In this document: positions 33,570 through 42,479 of the stretch, one piece after another | Position numbering within the stretch: the stretch's first letter is position 1 | How the letters are laid out: each line of letters opens with the position of its first letter | From: HOT-345 sp963531535 | GTDB lineage: Bacteria > Patescibacteriota > Gracilibacteria > Absconditabacterales > Absconditicoccaceae | DNA length: 64,000 nt | Direction of reading: 5' to 3' | NCBI GenBank assembly: GCA_963531535.1 | Contig: CAUSGX010000001.1 | Coordinates: 85,896-149,895, forward strand | Notes under the pieces: generated by a model | Told to the model about the DNA's origin: nothing | Databases searched by the model: none | The model's input: only the letters and a program-made list of their open reading frames with translations | Made by a program: the position numbers and the translations under genes

Positions 33570-34478
33570 CTAATAACTCTCAAGTGCTTTAATTCTATCC
33601 TCAATACTTGGATGCGTCTGAAACCAAGACGAAACTTTCCCAAGAGGATTTGCAATAAACATCGCAGACATTTCCTTATTTTTCACATCAACCTCAGGCT
33701 CTTGAGAAATCTTTCTTAACGCTGAAATCATCGCCTGATTGTCTTTAGTCAGCTCAACACTTCCAGCATCTGCGAGAAACTCTCTTTTTCTAGAAATAGC
33801 AAGCCTAATGAGCGGATAGACCAAATACCCAAGAACCATCAATACAACTCCAACTAATGGTAATACATTCCCTTTTTCATTATCCCTTCTACTTCAAGCT
33901 CTAATCAAAATCTCACCAAGCATAGCAATCGCTCATATATACAAGACCATCACAAGCATCAAAAGCGAATCTTTATTGATAATATGTGTTAATTCATGTG
34001 CCGCTACTGCCTCAATCTCAGCCTTATTGAGATGATTGAGCAAACCTCTAGTAAATACCACCCAAGAATCACTTGCTCTCCATCCAAGCGCAAAGGCATT
34101 CATTCCTTCTGATTCAATAATTCAAATCTTTGGAGTAGGCAAACCTCTAGAAATACACAAATTCTCAACAATATTGTAAATTTCAGGCTCCTCCTTTCTC
34201 GTTACCTCTTTGGCTCCAGAAAAAGAAAACATCAAACTTTTTTGAAAAAAGAACGAAATCAGAAGCCAAAGAATTAATATCGGCACGAGAAGTGTCAAAA
34301 TCTCTCCTGTATCACTAAGAGCGAGGTCCAAAGCTTGAGTTCCACTATTACCATTTTTCGTATTTAGAAAATAGAACACCACAAAAACTCCAGCGCCCAA
34401 AAAGGCTGGAAGCAAAACAATCAAAATCCAGGTTTTTAATTGATTATCTCGCTTTGAAGATTGAAGCCCTTGATACAT
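33570..34478 (-). CDS. htpX: HtpX-like zinc membrane protease
   Basis: Inner-membrane metalloprotease for quality control. The product is 302 residues. Two N-terminal membrane helices, then VAAHELTHIINKD (HExxH; the Glu is catalytic), further helices, and the conserved REFLADAGSVELTKD with the third zinc ligand. C-terminal THPSIEDRIKALE is typical. TGA codons at 34122 and in between encode Gly (PTPKIGIIESEG). LemA lies just upstream, a common HtpX partner. Confidence 0.92.
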
Positions 34479-34597
34479 AAAAAATATTCAAAAAATAAAA
34501 AGAAAAATCCGACCTAAACAAAAGAAATCTGATTTTCCTTCTTGATACTATCAAAATCTCAAAAAATCAGACTTCTTCTTAATATTTTAATAGTAAC

Positions 34598-35149
34598 TTA
34601 AAACTGTACTTTTGGAGTGCTCTTAGCAGCCTCATCATCAAGTTCAAAAAACTCAACTTGAGTAAATCCAAAACGATTAGCAATCAAGTTGCTAGGGAAA
34701 CTCTGGATAGAGGTATTATACTCTCTTGTTGTTGAGTTAAAGAATCTTCTAGCAGCAGCCAGCTTGTTTTCAATATCTGAAAGTTCAGTCTGAAGCTCTA
34801 AGAAGTTTTGGTTAGCCTTAAGATCTGGATAATTCTCTGCAACAGCGAAAAGCGTCTTCAAAGCTCCTGTAAGCTGATTATTCGCCTCAAGTTTTCCTTC
34901 CACTCCATTTGCATGGAGAAAACTTGTCCTCGCATCAGTCAAATTCTGAAGAGTCTCCTTTTCATGAGTAGCATATCCTTTTACCGTATTAACAAGATTT
35001 TCTACCAAATCAAACCTCAGCTTAAGTTGAACATCAATATCAGCAAAAGCATTTTCTCTATTATTCTTAAGAGATACCAATCTATTGTACAAGCTAATCG
35101 CCCAAATCACGATTAAAAACAGCACTCCAAGGGTAATTCGTAGTCACAT
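34598..35149 (-). CDS. lemA: LemA family protein
   Basis: The product is 183 residues. Short N-terminal membrane helix (LGVLFLIVIWAI), then YNRLVSLKNNRENAFADIDVQL and LVNTVKGYATHEKETL, which are LemA signatures. The second codon is TGA, so a standard-code start would be wrongly placed downstream. LemA is often next to HtpX, as here. Function in general unclear. Confidence 0.9.
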
Positions 35150-35286
35150 GATCTATAGGATAGGAAATAAACACTTTGACTATAAGAATTTCTAAGAGAT
35201 TGTCAAATGAAAACAAAAAAGAAAAATTAGATTTTTTTGAGCTTTATACCTTCTATATACAACTATTCAGCAATATTCTCAAACAA

Positions 35287-35322
35287 AAAAAGACTCATCT
35301 GATACAGATAAGCCCTTTTTCT
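35287..35322 (-). terminator. Terminator after the repeat-bearing gene
   Basis: On the minus strand CTTATCTG and CAGATGAG form an 8-bp stem with one G-T pair, followed by a T run. Located 25 nt after the TAA at 35347. Confidence 0.55.
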
Positions 35323-35346
35323 AGTTGGTGTCAATGAGTTCTCATT

Positions 35347-36096
35347 TTATTTCTCAGCCGCTTTGATCAGCTGATCAACAAGACGCTCAAGTTCTCTTTT
35401 CACATATTCGGCATTACATTTTTCAATAGTATCTCCAAAATGCTTACAATCAAACCCAATCACAAACTCTCCTTCTAAATCATTCAAAATCTGACTTTTC
35501 GGAGTAATCATCTGACTAAAGGTTATCCCTCCATGAACAGATAATGACAGGGCAAGATCTAAACAGTTCTTCTGGCAAAAGGGATGTTCCTTAGGAACTG
35601 CAACATACCCACAATAATAGGAAGTTGAGTAAGAATCCATACCCATCAAGAAATAATTCTCCTTACCAGACCAAGACTGCTTCAAGATCCTACACTGATA
35701 GCCCTTATACTCAAAGGCAATGTAATCTTCAGCCTCACCTTGCTGTTCAACGACATCTTGATGAGTAGTATCACCAGCAGAAGGAGCTTCTACCTCCTCC
35801 AAGCAATCCTCATCAAAATCTGCGATCACCACCTCAATGTTTGAGATATCCTCAAGGAAAGCCTCAAAGCTTTTGCCCGTCTCATAAAAGAGAATGAATT
35901 TTAGTAAGACATTCTCTCCATAAAGTATACCATTTTCCTCCAGTAGTGATTCGTTCTCCTCCAGTAGTGATTCGTTCTCCTCCAGTAGTGATTCGTTCTC
36001 CTCCAAGAGAGCCTTATAACGATTCTGAAGTGCACGGTATTTGCCCGGATGCTTTATAGTAAAAGCACGACCGGCTCGATTTACTTTTTTCTTCAT
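35347..36096 (-). CDS. Coiled-coil protein with tandem heptad repeat, unknown
   Basis: The product is 249 residues with no TGA and about 19 glycines. Residues 31-54 are an in-frame repeat, LLEENES three times plus a partial copy, forming a coiled coil. A possible globular domain follows (YKGYQCRILKQSWSGKENYF ... CGYVAVPKEHPFCQKNC), with four cysteines. No family recognised. It has its own consensus promoter (36210-36237) and terminator. The lack of TGA and this layout resemble phage- or plasmid-like cargo, but high expression is an equal explanation. Confidence 0.65.
   Translation of the reverse strand: MKKKVNRAGRAFTIKHPGKYRALQNRYKALLEENESLLEENESLLEENESLLEENGILYGENVLLKFILFYETGKSFEAFLEDISNIEVVIADFDEDCLEEVEAPSAGDTTHQDVVEQQGEAEDYIAFEYKGYQCRILKQSWSGKENYFLMGMDSYSTSYYCGYVAVPKEHPFCQKNCLDLALSLSVHGGITFSQMITPKSQILNDLEGEFVIGFDCKHFGDTIEKCNAEYVKRELERLVDQLIKAAEK
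35935..36005 (-). repeat. 21-bp tandem repeat inside a coding region
   Basis: A 21-bp unit encoding NESLLEE is repeated three times with near-perfect identity, plus a diverged fourth copy. Such repeats change copy number by slippage, keeping the frame because 21 is a multiple of 3. Not a CRISPR array: no spacers. Confidence 0.85.
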
Positions 36097-36209
36097 ATGT
36101 TACATTTTTTTAATTCAACATTCGCTTTAATAAACAACAGATTTCAAAAAAAATCTGGAATTAATAATAGTAATTATATATCATTGTTAAAGAACTCATT
36201 GACAAAAAG

Positions 36210-36237
36210 ATTATAATAATTAGAAAAAGAATGTCAA
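36210..36237 (-). promoter_or_regulatory. Promoter of the 35347-36096 gene
   Basis: On the minus strand TTGACA, 16-bp spacer, TATAAT. A second TTGACA on the plus strand at 36199 forms an inverted repeat with it (ATTGACA ... TGTCAAT). A leader of about 110 nt follows, with a hairpin made of the motif AAATCTG. Confidence 0.7.
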
Positions 36238-36326
36238 TAGCACTTTTATATAGAAAAGAAAAATCAGAATATTATATCTTTTTTCTATAACCCCAATTAC
36301 TGTAGCAATAAGAAATAAAAAAGATA

Positions 36327-36354
36327 TTGACTTTAATAAAAAAATATATATAAT
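36327..36354 (+). promoter_or_regulatory. Promoter of the 36384 gene
   Basis: TTGACT at 36327-36332, 16-bp spacer, TATAAT at 36349-36354. The short leader contains TATCAAACAAAAAA, shared with the 42480 and 58324 genes. Confidence 0.75.
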
Positions 36355-36383
36355 AAAAATATCAAACAAAAAATAATAACAAA

Positions 36384-36746
36384 ATGTCAACAATCAAAAA
36401 ACTTTGGTGGCTATCACTTGCAATAGGTGGAGCTGCTCTACTCGCAATTTTCCTCTTAAAGGATACAAGATTCACTAACCTTGGACTCTATGCCGCATCT
36501 ATTTGCGCAGTAGTCCAGGCAGGTCTCACATGCTTTACTCCAACCTTCAATCTCAAGTTTGGAGCACTGAAAAGAGAACTACTCTCGATGGTCATGCTAT
36601 ATCTTATAGTATTCATCATGACGGTAGTAACGTTCTTTCAGGGAAGGATAAGTGGAATTGAGTTATTCCTTGGAGGATACTTCACTGTTGGAGTGGCTCT
36701 CATTCCCTTCGGAATGGTATATCTAAAATTGCAGGTAGACGATTAA
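36384..36746 (+). CDS. Small four-helix membrane protein, paralogous family
   Basis: The product is 120 residues with about four membrane helices (LWWLSLAIGGAALLAIFLL; GLYAASICAVVQAGL; MVMLYLIVFIMTVVTFF; GYFTVGVALIPFG). The N terminus KKLWWLSLAIGG resembles the starts of the 57838 and 58324 products. No TGA. Function unknown. Followed by a strong terminator. Confidence 0.65.
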   Translation: MSTIKKLWWLSLAIGGAALLAIFLLKDTRFTNLGLYAASICAVVQAGLTCFTPTFNLKFGALKRELLSMVMLYLIVFIMTVVTFFQGRISGIELFLGGYFTVGVALIPFGMVYLKLQVDD

Positions 36747-36750
36747 CAAG

Positions 36751-36775
36751 AAAGAGGCTTTATAAGCCTCTTTTT
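36751..36775 (+). terminator. Terminator
   Basis: AAAGAGGCTT and AAGCCTCTTT around a three-base loop, then a T run. Lies just after the TAA of the 36384 gene. Confidence 0.85.
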
Positions 36776-36805
36776 CCAAGAAAGTTTTTTTTGCCACACT
36801 TCCAC

Positions 36806-36835
36806 TTGACATTTAGAGAAATTACATTATATATA
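36806..36835 (+). promoter_or_regulatory. Promoter of the 36860 gene
   Basis: TTGACA at 36806-36811 and an AT-rich -10 (TATATA, 36828-36835). The exact -10 register is ambiguous. Confidence 0.6.
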
Positions 36836-36859
36836 GATTATAAAATAAAAGTAAATATT

Positions 36860-37267
36860 ATGAGAAAAGTGATATTAGAATTATGCGCTGGCGCACTCTT
36901 CCTATTAAAACTAGTAACATATCTAGACGGAGGAATAGATGAGGAATATAATGCCTTCTGGCCTATAGTAGGCTTTATCTTAGCAATACAGACCTTAACG
37001 CTAATAATAGCGAGAAAGAAGGATAAAGATGAGTTTAGATATGGAGTCACCTTAATACTAAGTCTACAAGTGCTCTATATCATCATACTACTGACCTCAT
37101 TAATTGGAGAGGTAGATCCCTTTATGGCAATGGCTATGGTAGTAGGAATAGCAGCACTACTCCTCACTATAGGAATTATCGTCTATGTTCTTTCTACTTG
37201 GATTGCTAGAAAACAAAGAGAGAACAAAGAAGAAAATAGTAGAGATGATCGTGTTATATCCTATTAA
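36860..37267 (+). CDS. Small four-helix membrane protein
   Basis: The product is 135 residues with four hydrophobic segments and a charged C-terminal tail (RKQRENKEENSRDD). Similar in size and layout to the 36384, 57838 and 58324 products; no clear family. ATG at 36860 is used because it follows the promoter at about 25 nt; an upstream in-frame start would lie in the -10 region. No TGA. Confidence 0.6.
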   Translation: MRKVILELCAGALFLLKLVTYLDGGIDEEYNAFWPIVGFILAIQTLTLIIARKKDKDEFRYGVTLILSLQVLYIIILLTSLIGEVDPFMAMAMVVGIAALLLTIGIIVYVLSTWIARKQRENKEENSRDDRVISY

Positions 37268-37270
37268 ATT

Positions 37271-37302
37271 AAAGTTCCTAGTGTTTTACTAGGAACTTTT
37301 TT
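37271..37302 (+). terminator. Terminator
   Basis: AAAGTTCCTAGT and ACTAGGAACTTT form a 12-bp stem followed by T. It directly follows the stop of the 36860 gene. Confidence 0.85.
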
Positions 37303-37360
37303 CAAAAAACAAAAAGAAATCTGATTTCAGACTTCTTTTATCGTAAAAATTATATACAAC

Positions 37361-37975
37361 CTATTCAGATCTCGATTTCTCCATATACTCCTTAACAACC
37401 TCACTCATCGCCTCGACGAGTACATTAAACCTCTGATTATCATCAGCAAGATCCTTTTCTATAACCTGCTTCTGCCTAGTCAAAAACTGCTCCTTTAGCA
37501 TAATAAGCTTTGCAACCTGTTTCTTAGGATTACTCACATCAGAAAAAGGGAAATCAGTTCAGAATTCTAACTTTATCACAATATCTCCTTTCCCCCAAAT
37601 TTTATCCCAAACACCATTCTGCGAAGAAGAAATCGTATTAATTTTATTCCAAGAGAAAATCTCAGTTTTATACTCTAATCGCCCCTCCCAAAGAAATAAA
37701 GTCACAGTATCCTTAGACAAAATCAAACAATCCAAATATAAGTTAAGAAAATCCACCATCCACTTAATAAACAGAAGAAGTCAGACTCCACCAAATATCC
37801 ACTGCCAGTATGGAGCAGGACTCGTATGATTAAGCAAAGCAAAAATCACATATAACACAAAAAGAAGGACCATCATCACGAATGCCTCCTTTAAGTAAAC
37901 AACTGGACTATGTCCAATTGTTGATTGAATATCTGAGGTATTCACATACTTTTTGATAAGCATCATTCTAAGCAT
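37361..37975 (-). CDS. Membrane protein with PH-like domain, unknown
   Basis: The product is 204 residues. Two membrane helices near the N terminus (AFVMMVLLFVLYVIFALL and WQWIFGGVGLLLFIK; Gly-TGA at 37781) precede a beta-rich domain (LDCLILSKDTVTLFLWEGRLEYKTEIFSWNKI) of bacterial PH/YdbS-like appearance, and a helical C-terminal tail. A second TGA at 37559 extends the frame. Function unknown. Confidence 0.55.
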
Positions 37976-38023
37976 AAGACCTCTCTCCTATCAAAATAAA
38001 ATATATGACCTCACCTGGTAAAA

Positions 38024-38254
38024 CTAAGCCTTCTTTTGAGCAGCTTCAATCCTCTTTTGCTTTTCAAGGTATTTTTCCATCATTCCCTTAACAGGCTTCT
38101 TAATTACCTTGTCTTTATTGAAAACTGGATGACACTGATAACAAGTTTCAAGCTTAATAGGTCCCTCAACTGTAGTATTTACAGTAAATGAAGCACCGCA
38201 GATACAATTTACTACAACATCTTTGTAATAAGCACCGTGAATTCCTTTTTTCAT
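38024..38254 (-). CDS. rpmE: 50S ribosomal protein bL31
   Basis: Binds at the 50S central protuberance/intersubunit bridge. The product is 76 residues. GIHGAYYKDVVVNCICGASF and ETCYQCHPVF contain the four zinc cysteines of the C+ form. No TGA. Isolated single gene in this window, upstream of nothing that looks co-transcribed. Confidence 0.92.
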   Translation of the reverse strand: MKKGIHGAYYKDVVVNCICGASFTVNTTVEGPIKLETCYQCHPVFNKDKVIKKPVKGMMEKYLEKQKRIEAAQKKA

Positions 38255-38364
38255 CCCAATAATGTAAACAAATAAATGTTTCCGAACAAAGGACAGTATA
38301 CAGATTTGATTATCATTATCAAGTTATTTCACACAGAAAAAAATCAGATTTTTATATCATATTT

Positions 38365-38673
38365 CTAGAAAAACTGACGATATTTCACAATCATTTCCGG
38401 TAAAACAGTAATATCATCATCTATAGCCCTCTTATTCCAATGCTGCTTCCCACATTTAGAACAAGAAAAAAGAATCCTGATTTCACTATTTTTCATTTCA
38501 TAACTCGTCGGATACATTGCTCATTGACATTCACTTGCTCTGTCTCAAGGAACCTCACCATCTACATGTTTTGAAGCAAAACAAAAAGGACAATGATTAC
38601 GACAAGTTTTCTGTGCCTTAGGAATTTCTTTCCCACAGTTAAGGCAAGTAAAGGTTTCATTAATTGTTTTCAT
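38365..38673 (-). CDS. RNHCP domain zinc protein
   Basis: The product is 102 residues. The defining string CRNHCPFCF is present, with LNCGKEIP before and HVDGEVPGDRASECQGAMYP after; a second zinc knuckle is SCSKCGKQHWNKRAIDDD. TGA encodes the Gly of VPGDRA and CQGAMY. RNHCP proteins are small zinc-finger proteins of unknown function. Stop is TAG at 38365. Confidence 0.9.
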
Positions 38674-38746
38674 AATTTCATCTCATCAACTAAAGAAGAA
38701 GCCGTTTTTAGAACTATTCTAACGACAAAGATACTCTAGCCAGTTT

Positions 38747-39214
38747 CTACTTAAAACTTCCTCTCTTCCAAAAAAACGGTGGCTGAATACCCAATGCACG
38801 CAAATAAACGTATCCTTGTCCGCGATGATGCGTCTCATTCTCAATAATATAAAGAATCCACTGAGCTATAGAAAACTTCATCTGATAGGGACTGATCTCT
38901 TGCCCATAATTTTGAATCATTTTACATTCTGAGAGCAGAGAAATAAGAACCTGATCTCGTAAAGCGAGCAGTTCTCCTTTAGTGGTAGGGAAGTTATCTT
39001 GCTCAAAAAGAGAAATATGTTGCTCCTTTAAAGCCTCAGCCAAAATATAATCCCAAATACCAATAAACTCCTTAATCATCTCTGAAAAAGGACGCATTCC
39101 ACCAATAGAAAAAGTAAAAAGATCCTTCTCAGGAAATGCCTCAATAACTTGACGAGTTAATCAATGAGCATCTTGATAATTTTGTAAAAGTATTTCTTCT
39201 GTAAGAGTATTCAT
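38747..39214 (-). CDS. DinB-like metal-binding four-helix protein
   Basis: The product is 155 residues. The DinB superfamily fold is suggested by the IGGMRPFSEMIKEFIGIW segment and by ENETHHRGQGYVYLRALGIQPP, which carries the histidine metal ligands. A third histidine early (QDAHGLTR; the Gly is TGA) fits the three-His site. DinB-like enzymes use thiol cofactors; substrate unknown. Gene hidden by the TGA near 39165. Confidence 0.85.
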
Positions 39215-39320
39215 AAATTCAAAAATAGAGAAATATAAAAAGAACTTATAACCGTTATTTATTTTTTTTCAAGCCCAAAAAATTTCTTAAAAAACAAAAA
39301 AGTTCCCTCAAGAAATCCTC

Positions 39321-39393
39321 TGGGGTAGCTGGGGATCGAACCCAGGACCACCAGCTTAAAAGGCTGTTGCTCTACCGACTGAGCTACTACCCC
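39321..39393 (-). tRNA. tRNA-Lys (anticodon UUU)
   Basis: Full cloverleaf on the minus strand: acceptor GGGGTAG/CTACCCC, D arm TAGCTCAGTCGGTAGAGCA, anticodon loop CTTTTAA, T arm GGTTCGATCC. Anticodon TTT. The discriminator is A; CCA is not encoded. Confidence 0.97.
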
Positions 39394-39489
39394 TCAAGAG
39401 GAAAAATCCTATTAAGGAAACTTTTTCAAAAGACAACAAGAGCGAGTATACTATTTTCCCCTCTTATTGCAAGCTATTTTTTCAAAGGA

Positions 39490-39678
39490 CTAGATAAATC
39501 CCTTAAACTTTTTGTAAAGTCTTGAGTTAATCTTTACCTTTACTTGACTTCCATCTTCAAGTTTAATCCATTTATTGATCAGGTTCACCTTAAACTGTCT
39601 CTTCCCTGCTCTCATAGAGTGAGATCTAGTCTGTCCTGATGTAGTTTTTCTACCTGTAAAATAACATATTCTAGCCAT
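39490..39678 (-). CDS. rpmB: 50S ribosomal protein bL28
   Basis: The product is 62 residues: MARICYFTGRKTTSGQTRSH is the typical start, followed by a basic RQFKVNLINKWIKLEDG core. The start ATG at 39678 is inside the bL25 downstream spacer. No TGA. Part of a minus-strand ribosomal protein cluster. Confidence 0.9.
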   Translation of the reverse strand: MARICYFTGRKTTSGQTRSHSMRAGKRQFKVNLINKWIKLEDGSQVKVKINSRLYKKFKGFI

Positions 39679-39712
39679 GATAATTACAACACAATCAAGA
39701 TAAAATACTGAA

Positions 39713-40306
39713 CTAAGCAGTTGCTGCAGCTTCTTCAGTTGAAGTAGATTCACCTTCTTCATCAGAAAGCTCAACTACAGTAAGCACTGGTTGATCAAGA
39801 TCATCAATAATCTCTACATTCTTTGCCACCACCAAGTCTCTTACAAAAACTACATCATTTGCAGTTTCAATCTTTGAAAGATCAACCTCGATTGAATGAG
39901 GTAGATTCTGAGGAAGCGCCTCAACCTCAACAGTATCTTTAACAAGTTGAATCTTTCCTTGGTTAAGTTTTTCTACCTGAGATTCTCCAACAAGCACTAC
40001 TGGAACTCCAGCAGATACCTTTTGATGCTTATCTACAGCCAAAAAGTCAATTGAAAGTACTTCATCAGTTACTGGATCAAGTTGTAATGCATGAAGCAAA
40101 ACAAGCTGATCTACACCACCTTCAAGCTCAATTGGAGTAGAATATCCAGCAGCTCTATATGCCTTAATAAAATCGTTTTTTAAGATAGTAAGCAAAACTG
40201 GAGTATCGAGCATCTTTCCGTAAACAACAGCCGGTACATATCAGCTTTTTCTAAGTTTTTTTACATTCTTTCCGGTTTCTGTACGAACCTGAACAGTAAG
40301 TTTCAT
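39713..40306 (-). CDS. rplY: 50S ribosomal protein bL25 (CTC form)
   Basis: Binds 5S rRNA. The product is 197 residues. VKKLRKSGYVPAVVYG at about 15-30 is the bL25 signature; its Gly is TGA, which breaks the frame in the standard code. Two-domain CTC form with IELEGGVDQLVL, then a long C-terminal domain ending in an acidic tail EEGESTSTEEAAATA. Confidence 0.92.
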
Positions 40307-40333
40307 AATACGATACGACAAAATCTAAAAAAA

Positions 40334-40714
40334 TTACTTCAAAAGATTAGTTTCTCTCTTATCAGCTGTGATTTTACTCTTCATTCTAGCTGACTTACCA
40401 ACCTTTTCTCTGATATAGTAGAGTTTTGCTCTTCTAACCTTGTATTCATCCATAAGGATTACCTTTTCAAACTTTGGAAAAGAAAGTGGGTATACCTTTT
40501 CAATAGTTTGCCCAGCAGCAAGCCCTCTGATAGTAAAACTACCATCAGCACTTCCTGGCTTTCTAACCTTGATAATAAGTCCCTTAAACTTCCAAATTCT
40601 TTCTGTAGATCCTTCTCCAACTCTCTCGTGAAGCTCTACTTGCATTCCTGCCTTTACAGGAAGAATAGTATATCCATTAGTATCTGATATATACTTTAGT
40701 CTTTCATGATTCAT
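40334..40714 (-). CDS. rplS: 50S ribosomal protein bL19
   Basis: The product is 126 residues. VKAGMQVELHERVGEG, WKFKGLIIKVRKPGSADGSFTIRG and KVRRAKLYYIREKVGKSARM are bL19 signatures. Start ATG at 40714. No TGA. Confidence 0.9.
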   Translation of the reverse strand: MNHERLKYISDTNGYTILPVKAGMQVELHERVGEGSTERIWKFKGLIIKVRKPGSADGSFTIRGLAAGQTIEKVYPLSFPKFEKVILMDEYKVRRAKLYYIREKVGKSARMKSKITADKRETNLLK

Positions 40715-40740
40715 AATATACACTCTTTTGAAGGATAAAA

Positions 40741-40887
40741 TTACTTTGATGTCTTGCTATTCATCACTTTAGCTTTCCACTTTCTCTGCTGTTCAAGCAT
40801 TCTTCTTACATCCATAATTACTACTTTTTCAACTCTTGTAAGCGCTTTATTCAGCTTTCTTTTTGCATTAGTCTTAAGTCTTGCCAT
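40741..40887 (-). CDS. Small basic protein in ribosomal cluster, unknown
   Basis: The product is 48 residues, mostly Lys/Arg and helical (ARLKTNAKRKLNKALTRVEKVV), with a second helix in the C terminus (RRMLEQQRKWKAKVMNS). Too short for automated gene callers. Located between bL19 and an 88-residue protein, 4 nt from its neighbour's stop. Looks like a ribosome-associated or RNA-binding small protein; no homologue comes to mind. Confidence 0.55.
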   Translation of the reverse strand: MARLKTNAKRKLNKALTRVEKVVIMDVRRMLEQQRKWKAKVMNSKTSK

Positions 40888-40891
40888 GGAA

Positions 40892-41158
40892 CTATGATAA
40901 TTTAGATGATAAAGCTTGAAGTCCTCTTGAGGTTAGAACTTCTTGAACCTTATGCATAGGGATACCGTATTTCTTAAGTTTAGCTTCAGCTTTCATCTTA
41001 GCATTTTTTACCCAAGCAGTAGTTCCCTCTTTTGCTTCTTTTTTGAGCACATCAATATACCCATCAATAGCTTTTTCATTTTTGCACCCTGTTTTTTTTC
41101 TGTGCACATTCAATGCCTTCAGAAAGTGCTTAATTTTTCTTCCATTAGTATCTCACAT
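40892..41158 (-). CDS. Small basic protein in ribosomal cluster, unknown
   Basis: The product is 88 residues and starts MGDTNGRKIKHFLKAL, where the second codon is TGA. It is basic and helical, with KKYGIPMHKVQEVLTSRGLQAL at the C terminus, and the only Cys is in HRKKTGCKN. It begins 82 nt after the uS7 stop and is probably translated with it. Not recognised as a standard ribosomal protein. Confidence 0.6.
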
Positions 41159-41240
41159 TGATCAACAATCAAAATATAAATGTATTAAACCTTATCGCAA
41201 AAGCGAAATCTGATTTTTCTCTCTAATATAACGGAGAAAA

Positions 41241-41696
41241 CTAGTTAATATACTTAGCCATATAAGCAAAAGCCTTATTTGCTTCAGCCATCTTATGAGC
41301 TTCTTCCTTCTTCTTTACAGCTGCTCCTTGATTTGAGTATGCTGCAAGAAGTTCTTCAGAAAGTCTCTTGTACATAGCTTTTCCACTCTTTCCTCTCGCT
41401 GCATCAAGGATCCATTTTGTAGCAAAAAAGAATCTTTTATCTGCTCTTACCTCAACTGGAACCTGGTATACTGCACCTCCAATTCTCTTTGACTTAATCA
41501 TGATTGTAGGAGAAGCATTTTCAATAGCGGTTCTTACTACAACAGTTGGATTCATATGTCCGTTTGCTTTGATATCCTTAAGAGTATCTTCATAAATTCT
41601 CTTAGCAACACTCTTCTTTCCATGCTTCATGATGAAGTTAATAAACTTCTCTTCATAGTTAAAGGTATCCAAAGTCTTATTTTTAATCACTGCCAT
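41241..41696 (-). CDS. rpsG: 30S ribosomal protein uS7
   Basis: Primary 16S rRNA binder that nucleates the 30S head. The product is 151 residues. MKHGKKSVAKRIYEDTL, AIENASPTIMIKSKRIGGAVYQVPVEV and RGKSGKAMYKRLSEELLAA are conserved. The ATG at 41696 gives the standard MAVIKNK start. No TGA. It lies 26 nt after rpsL. Confidence 0.95.
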   Translation of the reverse strand: MAVIKNKTLDTFNYEEKFINFIMKHGKKSVAKRIYEDTLKDIKANGHMNPTVVVRTAIENASPTIMIKSKRIGGAVYQVPVEVRADKRFFFATKWILDAARGKSGKAMYKRLSEELLAAYSNQGAAVKKKEEAHKMAEANKAFAYMAKYIN

Positions 41697-41722
41697 TAGA
41701 AATAACAAAAAACAAATTAAAA

Positions 41723-42145
41723 TTATTTACCAGCCTTAGGCCTCTTTGCTCCATATAGTGATCTTCCTTGCTTTCTGTTTGCTACAGCATTCGCATCATA
41801 TTTTCCTCTCACAATATGGTATCTCACTCATGGAAGATCCTTTACTCTTCCTCCTCTAATAAGCACAACACTATGCTCCTGAAGAGAATGAGCTTCTCCT
41901 GGAATATATGCCAATACTTCAGCTCCGTTTGAAAGTCTAACCTTTGCGAACTTTCTTTGTGCTGAGTTCGGCTTCTTAGGCCCCATTACAGATACCTTAA
42001 GACATACCCCTCTCTTAAATGGTGCTGGCTGAGCAACTTTTTTATTTCCCTTGAGCTTGTTTACAGCAAACTGAAGCACAGGAGCCTTTGACTTAAAGGT
42101 CTTTTTAACTCTTCCTTTCTTTACTAATTGGTTAATAGTTGGCAT
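41723..42145 (-). CDS. rpsL: 30S ribosomal protein uS12
   Basis: Decoding-centre protein. The product is 140 residues. MPTINQLVKKGR, GVCLKVSVMGPKKPNSAQRK and GRVKDLPGVRYHIVRG are nearly universal. The Gly of LPGVRYH is TGA at 41828-41830: it is invariant in all known S12, so this one codon proves UGA = Gly. Stop is TAA. Promoter at 42188-42215. Confidence 0.97.
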
Positions 42146-42187
42146 TGTTTATCCAAGAAAACTAAATAATAAAATACAATGACTCCA

Positions 42188-42215
42188 TATATACTAAAAC
42201 GGAACACAAAATCAA
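42188..42215 (-). promoter_or_regulatory. Promoter of the rpsL-rpsG cluster
   Basis: On the minus strand TTGATT, 16-bp spacer, TATATA, 43 nt before the rpsL ATG. Confidence 0.55.
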
Positions 42216-42420
42216 GAGATTTTTTCAATTTCAATATTTTACTTGTTGGTGTGCCGTATTATTACTCAATTTTTAGAAGAGAAAAACGAAAGGAAGCCTG
42301 ATTTTTAGGGACATAAAATCGAGAAATCAGTTTTAATAAGCTTTTTTACCACCATCATTAAAAAATCTATTTTACGAAAAATTTAAAACCTGAATTTTTA
42401 TCTCTTTTTTAAAGTAGCTA
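42216..42420. other. AT-rich gap between divergent rpsL and phoH
   Basis: The full gap is 42146-42479. Beyond the two promoters I see only AT-rich sequence with short A/T tracts; no gene, hairpin or repeat of note. Confidence 0.5.
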
Positions 42421-42448
42421 TTGACATTTTATAAAATAAATGTATATA
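42421..42448 (+). promoter_or_regulatory. Promoter of the PhoH-PIN gene
   Basis: TTGACA at 42421-42426, 16-bp spacer, TATATA at 42443-42448. The leader has TATCAAACAAAAG, a motif shared with the 36384 and 58324 genes. Confidence 0.65.
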
Positions 42449-42479
42449 TCTAATATCAAACAAAAGAAATAACTTCAAA

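Noticed and set aside
35935..36005. CRISPR-like short repeats
   Set aside because: The 21-bp units are contiguous with no spacers and encode in-frame LLEENES repeats.
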